DNA of 10,952 nucleotides. Source: Paracoccaceae bacterium. Its GTDB lineage: Bacteria; Pseudomonadota; Alphaproteobacteria; Rhodobacterales; Rhodobacteraceae. The notes below the pieces were generated by a model. It did not search any database and was not told the origin of the DNA. It was given only the letters and a program-made list of their open reading frames with translations. The stretch is from positions 1 through 10,952 of the forward strand of contig RFZH01000064.1 in assembly GCA_009920815.1 (NCBI GenBank), read 5' to 3'. The translations under genes were made by a program, and so were the position numbers. Of the stretch, positions 1 through 6,469 are shown in pieces. Within the stretch, counting starts at the first letter, position 1. Every line of letters begins with the position of its first letter.

Positions 1-308
1 GCACGGTACACGACCGCGTCCAAACGACGCTCTAGCATACCGATTAGGTTTTCGCCTGTATCGCCTTTCAAACGGTCCGCGTCAGCAAAGATGCGACGGA
101 ATTGTTTTTCTGTTAGGTCACCATAGTAACCTTTCAACTTTTGCTTTGCACGAAGCTGCAAACCAAAGTCGGACAATTTCGCTTTGCGGCCTTGGCCATG
201 TTGGCCTGGTCCGTATTCGCGACGGTTGACAGGTGATTTTGGGCGACCCCAAATGTTTTCGCCCATGCGGCGGTCAATTTTGTATTTGGCAGCAGTTCTT
301 TTTGTCAT
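1..308 (-). CDS. rpsD: 30S ribosomal protein S4, N-terminal half (partial)
   Basis: Ribosomal protein S4 binds 16S rRNA early in 30S subunit assembly; in some bacteria it also represses its own operon. Reading the minus strand from the ATG at 308-306 gives MTKRTAAKYKIDRR, then motifs typical of alphaproteobacterial S4: NIWGRPKSPVNRREYGPGQHG, KLSDFGLQLRAKQKLKGYYG, and the start of the S4 RNA-binding domain (ENLIGMLERRLDAVVYR). About 102 codons are present of the roughly 206 usual for the family; the rest lies beyond the left edge. A strong ribosome binding site (AAGGAG, 317-322 on the minus strand, 8 nt from the ATG) fixes the start. It is a core gene unrelated to its neighbours and marks the flank of the accessory locus. 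Identity is certain. Confidence 0.97.
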   Translation of the reverse strand, partial: MTKRTAAKYKIDRRMGENIWGRPKSPVNRREYGPGQHGQGRKAKLSDFGLQLRAKQKLKGYYGDLTEKQFRRIFADADRLKGDTGENLIGMLERRLDAVVYR

Positions 309-334
309 CTGCTGATCTCCTTCTTATGTGGCGA

Positions 335-348
335 CGCCCGAACGGGCG
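335..348 (-). promoter_or_regulatory. Hairpin in the rpsD leader
   Basis: CGCCCG at 335-340 and CGGGCG at 343-348 form a perfect short inverted repeat. As RNA this gives a 5-bp GC stem with a 4-nt loop, ending 26 nt before the rpsD start codon. It lies in the 5' untranslated region and could affect translation. S4 autoregulation through leader RNA is known in other bacteria, but nothing here proves it. Confidence 0.35.
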
Positions 349-393
349 ACTATGAAGGGCGTTGTCCTCTTGCCATTATGACATGACAGGCAT

Positions 394-428
394 CCCCTTG
401 CGGGGGCCACCAACACCAATGAGGGTGT
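394..428. repeat. Two adjacent small inverted repeats upstream of rpsD
   Basis: CCCC (394-397) pairs with GGGG (402-405). Read on the minus strand this is a C4-GCAA-G4 hairpin with a GNRA-type tetraloop. Immediately next to it ACACC (413-417) pairs with GGTGT (424-428) around a 6-nt loop. Both lie in the non-coding spacer. They could be leader structures of a long rpsD transcript or chance; the stems are short. Confidence 0.3.
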
Positions 429-640
429 CTCATATAGCTTCTGTGCACGACGTCAATCAGATTCGCACAAAATTCCGGGTAATTCGTGAGATTTTTGCAT
501 TCAAGCTAGCATTTCACGGTTTCTACGCGTTTCCCCCATCAGCCCGTTAATCAAAATCCATCTTTCAAAAAAAAAGACAAACTTTTTGCAAAACTTTTTA
601 AATATTTTGCAGTTTTCGTAACCAGCACACAAACGCAACT

Positions 641-656
641 AAGGTAAGACGCATTG
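641..656 (+). promoter_or_regulatory. Ribosome binding site and TTG start of the Hint-protein gene
   Basis: AAGG at 641-644 lies 9 nt upstream of TTG at 654-656. An in-frame TAA at 645-647 rules out any earlier start, and no ATG or GTG follows in frame until far into the conserved laminin-B-like domain. TTG is therefore the only sensible initiation codon. Confidence 0.6.
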
Positions 657-1760
657 GTAAAAATAACCAGCACTCTAAATTCGGGCCTCGAAGGATGGTA
701 CTCCGAAGGTGACGGGTCAAAATATGCTTGGTCTTCCACATTCGGCGATGGGTCTGGTGGAATCAAGTATACCGAGACCGCGACAAACTGGGATAAAGAC
801 TCGGATTACATTGTCGCGCCAAATGAATTTTTAGGTGATATTTCATCCTTTAAGTTTTTTCGGTTCCAAACAAACGTGTCTGCTTTTGATGCCCCCGCTG
901 GGTTTTTTGTCGCGATCACCGGCAGCAATGGCATCACACTTAGGCAATTTTATTCACCAACGCAGACAAACACGTGGGAAACGCAGGAAATAAACCTGCA
1001 AGATCCAACTGCATGGGTCAACGCGGCAACGGGCACAGCCCCTGATCAGTCGACCCTAACAGCCACCCTAGGTGATGTAACAAAACTCATCATCAGTTTG
1101 GACGGCAAATCCGGGACAGATAACAATACAGTTTATCTAGATGACCCAAGATTGGTTTGTTTTACACAAGACACCATGATCCTAACCCAACAGGGCGAGC
1201 GCGCGATCCAAGATCTTGCTGTCGGCGACAAAATATGGACCCATGATCATGGGTATCAATCCATTCGTTGGATCGCATCGACAAATGTCGCGCAGGAAAA
1301 GCTAGCACTCTTTGAAAATCTGCGTCCAATATGTTTTGATGTCGGATCCTTGGGCCCCGGGCGCCCAGATCGCAAGCTATGTGTTTCCCCACAACATCGC
1401 ATGCTGGTTCAATCTAAGACAGTCGATCATACGTTTAGGTCCCCGAATGTGTTGGTCCCAGCAAAACATCTGTGCGCGCACGAAGACATCTGGCGTGATG
1501 ACACCTTGCAACCCGTGACCTATTATCACATCCTGTTTGACAGCCATGAAATCATCCAAGCCAACGGCGCGCTAAGTAAAAGCCTGTTCACAGGCGCTGA
1601 AGCCCGAAAAACAATCCCCGATGCCGCTTGGCAAGAATTGGTCACCCTGTTTCCTGCCCTTGCCAATCAATCTGTCGCGCGACCGATTGCCAATCGCCCA
1701 AAAACCGCAAACCTTTTAATGCGCCTCAAGAAAAATAACTGTGATTTGTTTCTAACCTAA
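654..1760 (+). CDS. Laminin-B-like domain plus Hint domain protein
   Basis: The 368-residue protein has two parts. Residues about 10-165 resemble the laminin B (domain IV) beta-sandwich: an N-terminal GLEGWYSEGD segment, then VAPNEFLGD (54-62), and a terminal NNTVYLDDPRL strand. Residues about 168-312 are a Hint domain of the Hint_2 type: the block A cysteine is Cys169 in VCFTQDTMILTQQGERAIQDL, the block B-like motif is SPQHRML (245-251), and the end reads YYHILFDSHEIIQANG. No extein-joining context is visible, so this is a stand-alone Hint protein that may self-cleave at Cys169 rather than an intein. There is no classical signal peptide. Related roseobacter Hint proteins are thought to be exported, often by type I secretion; export here is inference. 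The final 50 residues are basic and unassigned. It precedes the sugar trio by 59 nt and may or may not be cotranscribed with it. Confidence 0.82.
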   Translation: MVKITSTLNSGLEGWYSEGDGSKYAWSSTFGDGSGGIKYTETATNWDKDSDYIVAPNEFLGDISSFKFFRFQTNVSAFDAPAGFFVAITGSNGITLRQFYSPTQTNTWETQEINLQDPTAWVNAATGTAPDQSTLTATLGDVTKLIISLDGKSGTDNNTVYLDDPRLVCFTQDTMILTQQGERAIQDLAVGDKIWTHDHGYQSIRWIASTNVAQEKLALFENLRPICFDVGSLGPGRPDRKLCVSPQHRMLVQSKTVDHTFRSPNVLVPAKHLCAHEDIWRDDTLQPVTYYHILFDSHEIIQANGALSKSLFTGAEARKTIPDAAWQELVTLFPALANQSVARPIANRPKTANLLMRLKKNNCDLFLT

Positions 1761-1819
1761 TTCTTTACTTGATCCCCTGTGTTCAACGAGGCAATTAGAA
1801 CAAAAGGTGGTGACACGGC

Positions 1820-2770
1820 ATGGCATTTCAATATTTCGTCATCGGCGCAGGGTCCATTGGAACGCGCCATTTTCAAAATCTTACCGTGTTGGGCGCGAAT
1901 GTAACGCATCTCGCGTGGCGCGACATTGATATAGGGGCGTTTTTAAAGACACTTACATCTTGCAAAGGCAATGCAGGTGTTGTGATTGCGACGGCAACCA
2001 AAATTCGCCTGCCCCTTATACGTGAAATCGCCGAAACAGGTGCCGCGCTTTATATCGAAAAACCTGTCGCTTATCGGTCTGCAGATATCGAAACAATCTT
2101 TGCGTTGCCTCAAGAAATCCAACACAGATCTGTTGCAGGTTTTATGATGCGTTATCATCCAATGATCCAGCATCTGGCGCAAAGCCCCATGGACACACTA
2201 TTCCGTGCCCAGTTTCAAATTGGCCACGACGTCACACAATGGCGACAAAATTGGACCTTTGCCAACAGCTATGCAGCCGATCCTGATGGCGGCGGCGTAT
2301 TATTGGATCTATGTCACGAATTAGACATCGCCCATCTGTTACGTGCGGCGCAAACGCCCCTGCGCGTTGATGCCACCTATCACCCTGATTTTGTTGATGT
2401 GGACATTCAGTCCCACATCACCTTGACAACAGATGCGGGGGCTATTTCAACGGTTTCGATGGATTATCTGGCGCCCAAAATGATACGCCGCGGTACCTTG
2501 GTTGGGCTAGATCAACAGATTGATTATGACTTGGTGACCAACACGCTGACCACCACCACCGCGTCAGGCACCAAGACCGAAAGCTTTGCCTTAGATCGCA
2601 ACGATATGTTTTTAGGCATCATGCAAGATTTTATCGCGCTGTCGCAAGGTCACGCGCCGCAAAACCCGATTGCCCCCCGACTGGACACCACGCGCGATGT
2701 CTGTCATCTGATCGCAGACGCGTGGGCGTCACGGCAATTCACAGCACAGCTAAAGGCCAGATTAACATGA
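1820..2770 (+). CDS. Gfo/Idh/MocA-family NAD(P)-dependent oxidoreductase
   Basis: This family oxidises or reduces sugars and sugar nucleotides with NAD(P). The 316-residue protein starts with a Rossmann motif, VIGAGSIGTRH (residues 7-17), followed by the family EKP signature (IEKPVAYR, 79-86), where the lysine is usually catalytic. The C-terminal half holds GGGVLLDLCHELDIAHLL (157-174), matching the conserved D-x3-H segment with His166 as likely acid/base residue. Length is near the family norm (320-370). An AAGGTGG ribosome binding site at 1804-1810 precedes the ATG. The stop overlaps the next start by 4 nt (ATGA, 2767-2770), so translation with the CMP-sugar cytidylyltransferase is coupled. 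Similar oxidoreductases occur beside CMP-nonulosonate genes in flagellin and LPS glycosylation loci. The exact substrate cannot be read from sequence. Confidence 0.9.
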   Translation: MAFQYFVIGAGSIGTRHFQNLTVLGANVTHLAWRDIDIGAFLKTLTSCKGNAGVVIATATKIRLPLIREIAETGAALYIEKPVAYRSADIETIFALPQEIQHRSVAGFMMRYHPMIQHLAQSPMDTLFRAQFQIGHDVTQWRQNWTFANSYAADPDGGGVLLDLCHELDIAHLLRAAQTPLRVDATYHPDFVDVDIQSHITLTTDAGAISTVSMDYLAPKMIRRGTLVGLDQQIDYDLVTNTLTTTTASGTKTESFALDRNDMFLGIMQDFIALSQGHAPQNPIAPRLDTTRDVCHLIADAWASRQFTAQLKARLT

Positions 2771-3252
2771 TTATCGGACATATCGGCGCCCGAAAAGGGT
2801 CCAAGGGCGTACCCGGCAAAAACTTTCGCGACATGGTCGGCAAACCGTTAATTGATTGGTCGCTTGACCAGCTGATCCAGTCGCCCTTACGCCTGCCCCA
2901 AGATATCGACAACGCGCTGGACCTGTTTTTTGCCGAAAAACCGGACATGGTCATGTCGGTCTGCGAGGCACGCAAAAACCCCTATTTCAATCTGGTCGAA
3001 CCCGATGAAAGCGGCGCGTTGCATGTATCAAAACCCTTGCCAGGCAATGTCGTGGCCCGCCAACACGCGCCTGTTGTCTATGAACATGCCGCGTCCACCT
3101 ATGTGGTGCGGCCCGATTATTTGAAAACCGCCAGCTTTTTATACGACGGGCGCGTCATCCCCTATGTGATGCCCGCCCAGCGTTGTATTGATATCGACGA
3201 AGAATTCGATTTCAAACTGGTCGAAATGCTCATGAAGGAAGCCCTAAAATGA
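2767..3252 (+). CDS. CMP-sugar (acylneuraminate) cytidylyltransferase with internal deletion
   Basis: Full-length members, about 230 residues, join CTP to a nonulosonic acid such as sialic or legionaminic acid to give the CMP sugar used by transferases. This protein has only 161 residues. The N terminus keeps the nucleotide-binding loop ARKGSKGVPGKNFR (8-21), and the C terminus keeps the metal-binding IDIDEEFDF (141-149). The stretch expected after SLDQL (32-36), with the STDD-type motif and neighbouring strands, is absent: LIQ (36-38) runs straight into SPLRLPQDIDNALDLF, which normally follows the family's T-SPLR motif. About 65 residues are missing and the frame is intact. Both ends overlap neighbours by ATGA. 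The core fold is broken, so it is probably inactive, though I cannot exclude an assembly artefact. The ATG at 2767 is chosen over upstream in-frame starts because it gives the family N terminus and the overlap. Confidence 0.85.
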   Translation: MIIGHIGARKGSKGVPGKNFRDMVGKPLIDWSLDQLIQSPLRLPQDIDNALDLFFAEKPDMVMSVCEARKNPYFNLVEPDESGALHVSKPLPGNVVARQHAPVVYEHAASTYVVRPDYLKTASFLYDGRVIPYVMPAQRCIDIDEEFDFKLVEMLMKEALK

Positions 3253-4040
3253 CTGTCGCATTAAATGGACAAACCATCTTTATCACTGGCTCAGGCGGCG
3301 TTTTGGGCACGGCCTATGTCAACGCGATGTTGGAAAACGGCGCCACAGTGATCGGATCGGACCTGCCCGGACACCGCGCCGACGCCATGAAAGAACGCTT
3401 TGGCGCAAACCCAAATTTCGCCTATTACGATCTGGACATGGGGGACGAGGACGCGATTGTCGGTATTTTCCAAAAAATGGCCGCCGATGGGTTGAACCCG
3501 AATGTCGTCCTCAACAATGCCGCAATCACAGGTGAATTGTTGATGGGCGCGGGCAAGCCGTTTCCCGATTTCGCCAATACATCGATTTCGGATTGGGAAA
3601 AAACGCTGCGTATCAACCTAACCGCGCCGTTTTTGATCGCGCGTCAAATGGACCGCGACATCGTCGGAAAATACCCGGCGAAATTGATCAATGTGGCGTC
3701 CATGTACGCCCTAAACGGCCCGCATCATCAAATCTACGAAGGCATGCCGTTCAAATCGTTTTCGGCTTATTCCACGACCAAAGCGGGCATTCACGGCCTC
3801 ACCTTGTGGCTGGCCGGATACTGGGCCAAACGCGACTGTACCGTGAACACCATTGCACCGGGTGCCGTGTTCAATGGGCACTCTGATGAATTCCAACGTC
3901 GTGTGGGTGAATTGATCATGGCTGGCCGGATGGCTGATCCAAAAGAAATCGCCGATGTGATGATTTTCCTATGTTCAGAAAACGCACGCTACATGACAGG
4001 TCAGCTGGTGAATGTCGACGGCGGATTTAGTGGCTGGTAA
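3249..4040 (+). CDS. Short-chain dehydrogenase/reductase (SDR)
   Basis: A classical SDR of 263 residues that would oxidise or reduce a sugar or related alcohol with NAD(P)H. Visible motifs in order: the cofactor glycine motif TGSGGVLG (13-20, the TGxxxGxG pattern), an acidic residue after the second strand (GSDLPG, Asp38) that usually favours NAD over NADP, NNAA (89-92), the catalytic Ser151 (NVASMYA), and YSTTK (174-178) with the catalytic Tyr and Lys. The C terminus ends VNVDGGFSGW, the usual SDR ending. All catalytic residues are present, unlike the damaged gene before it. It begins inside the stop of the cytidylyltransferase gene (ATGA, 3249-3252) and is followed by a terminator-like hairpin. 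SDRs of this type (PtmA-like) sit beside CMP-legionaminate synthetase genes in flagellar glycosylation loci; that role here is inference. Confidence 0.92.
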   Translation: MTVALNGQTIFITGSGGVLGTAYVNAMLENGATVIGSDLPGHRADAMKERFGANPNFAYYDLDMGDEDAIVGIFQKMAADGLNPNVVLNNAAITGELLMGAGKPFPDFANTSISDWEKTLRINLTAPFLIARQMDRDIVGKYPAKLINVASMYALNGPHHQIYEGMPFKSFSAYSTTKAGIHGLTLWLAGYWAKRDCTVNTIAPGAVFNGHSDEFQRRVGELIMAGRMADPKEIADVMIFLCSENARYMTGQLVNVDGGFSGW

Positions 4041-4075
4041 ACACCAGACTTTCATCTTTGCCTAAATACTCGACC

Positions 4076-4103
4076 ACGCGCGGGGCATCGGCCCGCGCGT
4101 TTG
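4076..4103 (+). terminator. Rho-independent terminator-like hairpin after the SDR gene
   Basis: A 9-bp perfect stem (4076-4084 paired with 4092-4100, sequence ACGCGCGGG/CCCGCGCGT) with a 7-nt loop is followed by a short T run (TTTG). It lies 36 nt after the SDR stop codon on the plus strand. The stem is very stable but the T tract is short, so termination may be partial. The minus-strand reading has no T run after the stem. Confidence 0.6.
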
Positions 4104-4127
4104 TCGGATTGCGAAACGCAATTCGAC
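4103..4127. repeat. Second strong hairpin in the convergent intergenic region
   Basis: GTCGGATTGCG (4103-4113) pairs with CGCAATTCGAC (4117-4127): an 11-bp stem with one G-T wobble in the plus-strand RNA and a 3-nt AAA loop. It lies directly after the terminator stem, between two converging operons. It has no following T run on either strand, so it may act as a transcript-end stabiliser rather than a terminator. Confidence 0.5.
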
Positions 4128-4173
4128 ACTTGATTAAAAAATCCTTACTGCAACACGCGGACGGCACCGACAC

Positions 4174-4195
4174 AATACCGACGTAATACCGATGT
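4174..4195. repeat. Tandem 11-bp near-repeat
   Basis: AATACCGACGT (4174-4184) is immediately followed by AATACCGATGT (4185-4195), differing at one base. It sits just downstream of the acyltransferase stop codon on the minus strand. No function can be assigned. Confidence 0.45.
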
Positions 4196-4206
4196 CATTT
4201 TTGGCG

Positions 4207-5106
4207 CTAAACTTCGGGATGCGACCCCTTCCAACGGCGATGTGTCCACAACCATTGATCCATATTTTCCCAGACATGTCTTTCCAACAAGTCGTTCATC
4301 TGCTGGGCCATAACCAGCGGGTCCCCATGTTCAATCGGCGCCTCCATATGCATGACATGATGAATACCATCAGGGGCCCGCGTTGAAAAACATGGCAGCA
4401 AAACCGCATCATATTTCAGTGCCATTTTTGGTGCTGAAATCGGCGTGTAGGCAATTTTTCCCATGAAATTCAATGGCTCGCCCGTCTTCATATGTTGATC
4501 CATCATCAAGGCAATCATTCCCCCTTGCCGTAGATGCCGGGTCATTTCCCCCATTCCTTTGCCAATAGTGGGAAACATTGGCGCACCAATTTTGGAAATA
4601 GAGGCAAGGTAATAATCGTTGAAGTACCCGTTGCGCATGGGTTTATACAGGCTTCCGATCGGATAGCCCAAACGAACGACATTGCCACGGATCACATCAT
4701 AATTGCCGATATGGCCCGATACTAAAATCACGCCCCGCCCCGCCTTACGCGCCTGGATAAGAGCATCAAGACCAGGACCATAGACAGGCGCATCCTTGAT
4801 AACCTCAAGAAATTCGTCAGGAAAAAACAGTTCGGTCAGTGTGCGGCCAATGTTGTTTGGTACGCCACGAGCGATGCATTCTTTTTCGGCCTTTGGCATA
4901 TCTGGGACGATCAAATCCAAGTTGGCCATGATCCGCTTGTGGTTTCCGGATAGGGGTGACACAACGCGTTCAAAGAAAATGCCCCCCAACGCGATCCGTT
5001 GCCGATAAGGTAGGGCGCGCAAAAGCAACAGCACTGCTTGGATAAGTTTTGCCGCCAGATAATTCTTAAACGTATATTGGCTATAGTCGGTGCGATGACT
5101 GCTCAC
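4207..5106 (-). CDS. LpxL/HtrB-type lysophospholipid (lipid A late) acyltransferase
   Basis: Members of this inner-membrane family transfer an acyl chain from acyl-ACP to lipid A precursors, normally after Kdo has been added. The 299-residue protein has a hydrophobic N-terminal segment (AAKLIQAVLLLLRALPYR, about 18-35) and the family catalytic motif H-x4-(D/E) as SGHIGNYD, with Asp in place of the more usual Glu. Further family features are YKPMRN, the DQHMKTGEP segment and MALKYDAVLLPCFSTR. The end WLWTHRRWK matches the family terminus. The start is GTG at 5106-5104, with only a weak AGG upstream; no better start keeps the N terminus. It is the last gene of the minus-strand operon, 66 nt after the Kdo transferase stop, which fits the Kdo-then-acyl order of lipid A synthesis. 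Acyl chain and position cannot be predicted. Confidence 0.88.
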   Translation of the reverse strand: MSSHRTDYSQYTFKNYLAAKLIQAVLLLLRALPYRQRIALGGIFFERVVSPLSGNHKRIMANLDLIVPDMPKAEKECIARGVPNNIGRTLTELFFPDEFLEVIKDAPVYGPGLDALIQARKAGRGVILVSGHIGNYDVIRGNVVRLGYPIGSLYKPMRNGYFNDYYLASISKIGAPMFPTIGKGMGEMTRHLRQGGMIALMMDQHMKTGEPLNFMGKIAYTPISAPKMALKYDAVLLPCFSTRAPDGIHHVMHMEAPIEHGDPLVMAQQMNDLLERHVWENMDQWLWTHRRWKGSHPEV

Positions 5107-5121
5107 GGTGTTGCCTGATTG

Positions 5122-5143
5122 TTATACCAAAACCTCGGTATAA
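5122..5143. promoter_or_regulatory. Perfect inverted repeat between acyltransferase and Kdo transferase genes
   Basis: TTATACC (5122-5128) and GGTATAA (5137-5143) are perfect 7-bp arms around an 8-nt spacer, 15 nt upstream of the acyltransferase GTG. The layout fits a dimeric regulator site or a weak RNA hairpin. The arms also contain TATA-like elements that could be part of an internal promoter. Function unproven. Confidence 0.4.
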
Positions 5144-5172
5144 TGCGACACAGCCCTGGTCAACCCTCTTGA

Positions 5173-6459
5173 TCATTTCATGAATTGATCTAATGCAGCA
5201 AGGCTTTTTTGTGCGCCACCTTTCATAGCAGCAATAAATTCAGACGGGTCAGACCAAATATTTGGCCCAAAGAGCATATCACCCAATGTCGCGGGTTGTG
5301 CGATTTTACAAACGCCTGCATCGACCGCTTCGACCGCAGGAAAATCAATCGTCCAAAAGGAAGGACCGATAATCACAGGTTTGCGATGCAAGAGCGGTTC
5401 AATAATATTATGAGACCCTTGTGGGGCAAAACCGCCACCCACGACAATGCGATCGGCAAACCCTAGATAAAAATGCATCTCGCCCAAGCTGTCGCCTAAC
5501 AAAACATCATACCTCGACAATGTTTCTGGCGTTAATTCTGATCGACGCGTGACGCGCAGCCCTGCTGCAACCAAGCGCGTGTAAACCGTATCAAAATGTT
5601 CCGGCTTTCGTGGGACGTACACAAAAAATGGATTTGTTTTTTGCGATTTCATGGCCGACTGCATGACCGACACAAACAAGGCATCTTCGTCTGCCACGGC
5701 AGAGGCAAAGACAACAACCTGACGGTCCGCCAGATATTGAGCCCGTAGCCCTGCGCCCTTTTCGGCATCTACCTCATTAATCGGTTGATCAAAGCGCAAC
5801 TCGCCTGTGACCGCAATGTTGTTCAATCCCAAAGCGCGAAACGGAACGGCCATTCGATCGGATTTGACCATCACGCCCGCAAAACCAGGAACGATATCAG
5901 CCGCCGAGATAAATCGGGACTGATCACGTTCCCAACTTTTTGCAGGATACTGACCATTACATAAAAACAACGGGACCTTGTGTTTGCGCGCGGACATGAT
6001 CATGCCAGGCCAAAATTCAACCTCCATCACCAAGCCGTATTTGGGACGAAACGCTTTGAAAAAGCGTCGAAAGGCAAGGTCATAATCAAATGGTACCCAA
6101 CAGGGCACCAATCGCCCTTGGGTAATTGCATCTGGGTAAAGTCGCCTAAGCTCATCGCGACCTGCAGGCGTAAAGACCGTAACAACGACCTTTTCCCCTT
6201 GTTGCAACAAGGTGTTGATCAAAAACATGGCTGAGCGGACCTCGCCCAAGGACACCGCATGTATCCACACGCACTGTTCGGTGCGTTGCGGGTGCAAACC
6301 AAAGCGTTCCGGCAAATAGCCCCAATAAAGCGGTTCTTTCCGCGCGCGTTTCCAAAGATAAAGCAAAACCAGCGGCATGCAGACAAACCAAAGCAACCGC
6401 CAAGCAATCATAAAGACGCGCACTTTGATGGTCGGAAATGTTGTGATCTTGATGCTCAC
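5173..6459 (-). CDS. waaA: 3-deoxy-D-manno-octulosonic acid (Kdo) transferase, first GT30 paralogue
   Basis: GT30 enzymes at the inner membrane transfer Kdo from CMP-Kdo to lipid A precursors. This 428-residue protein has an N-terminal membrane anchor (about 18-36), the ERFG motif (51-54) whose Glu corresponds to the catalytic base of characterised WaaA, then WIHAVSLGEV, EVEFWPGM, NGQYP, GDSLGEMHFYLG and the C-terminal nucleotide-binding GGGF-SHNIIEPL segment. All key motifs are present and the length is normal. The GTG at 6459 leaves 10 nt to the preceding gene. The ATG at 6411 (MIAWRLLWF) matches the usual family N terminus as well and may be the true start. It follows a second, divergent GT30 homologue and precedes the acyltransferase in one operon. 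Of the two paralogues I consider this the better candidate for the housekeeping enzyme. Confidence 0.9.
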   Translation of the reverse strand: MSIKITTFPTIKVRVFMIAWRLLWFVCMPLVLLYLWKRARKEPLYWGYLPERFGLHPQRTEQCVWIHAVSLGEVRSAMFLINTLLQQGEKVVVTVFTPAGRDELRRLYPDAITQGRLVPCWVPFDYDLAFRRFFKAFRPKYGLVMEVEFWPGMIMSARKHKVPLFLCNGQYPAKSWERDQSRFISAADIVPGFAGVMVKSDRMAVPFRALGLNNIAVTGELRFDQPINEVDAEKGAGLRAQYLADRQVVVFASAVADEDALFVSVMQSAMKSQKTNPFFVYVPRKPEHFDTVYTRLVAAGLRVTRRSELTPETLSRYDVLLGDSLGEMHFYLGFADRIVVGGGFAPQGSHNIIEPLLHRKPVIIGPSFWTIDFPAVEAVDAGVCKIAQPATLGDMLFGPNIWSDPSEFIAAMKGGAQKSLAALDQFMK

Positions 6460-6469
6460 GCTGGGATGC

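Larger units (their letters stand above)
309..653. other. Divergent intergenic spacer between rpsD and the Hint-protein gene
   Basis: No coding region is supported here. The rpsD-proximal part contains small inverted repeats. The distal part (about 551-640) is strongly AT-rich, with a nine-A run near 567-575 and a 10-bp perfect palindrome TTTTGCAAAA at 584-593. It must hold promoters for both flanking genes, but I cannot place a convincing -35/-10 pair. On the minus strand CATAAT (revcomp of 376-381) is a possible rpsD -10 without a matching -35. Confidence 0.6.

Noticed and set aside
362..550. Plus-strand open frame of 62 codons in the rpsD upstream spacer
   Set aside because: No ATG at its start, no recognisable family, no ribosome binding site, and it spans hairpins in a leader region.
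551..766. Minus-strand open frame overlapping the start of the Hint-protein gene
   Set aside because: It runs through the AT-rich spacer and is antisense to the laminin-B-like domain; low-complexity residues and no homology recognised.
654..1760. Intein interpretation of the Hint domain
   Set aside because: There is no host protein split around it and no conserved C-terminal HN plus extein nucleophile; the rest is a stand-alone Hint_2 arrangement.
2767..3252. A frameshift splitting the cytidylyltransferase gene
   Set aside because: Both conserved halves are in the same reading frame with no stop; the missing part is not found in any frame nearby, so it is a deletion and not a frameshift.
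2767..3252. Assignment as KdsB (CMP-Kdo synthetase) because of the nearby Kdo transferases
   Set aside because: The ARKGSKGVPGKN loop and IDIDEEFDF end are of the acylneuraminate cytidylyltransferase type.
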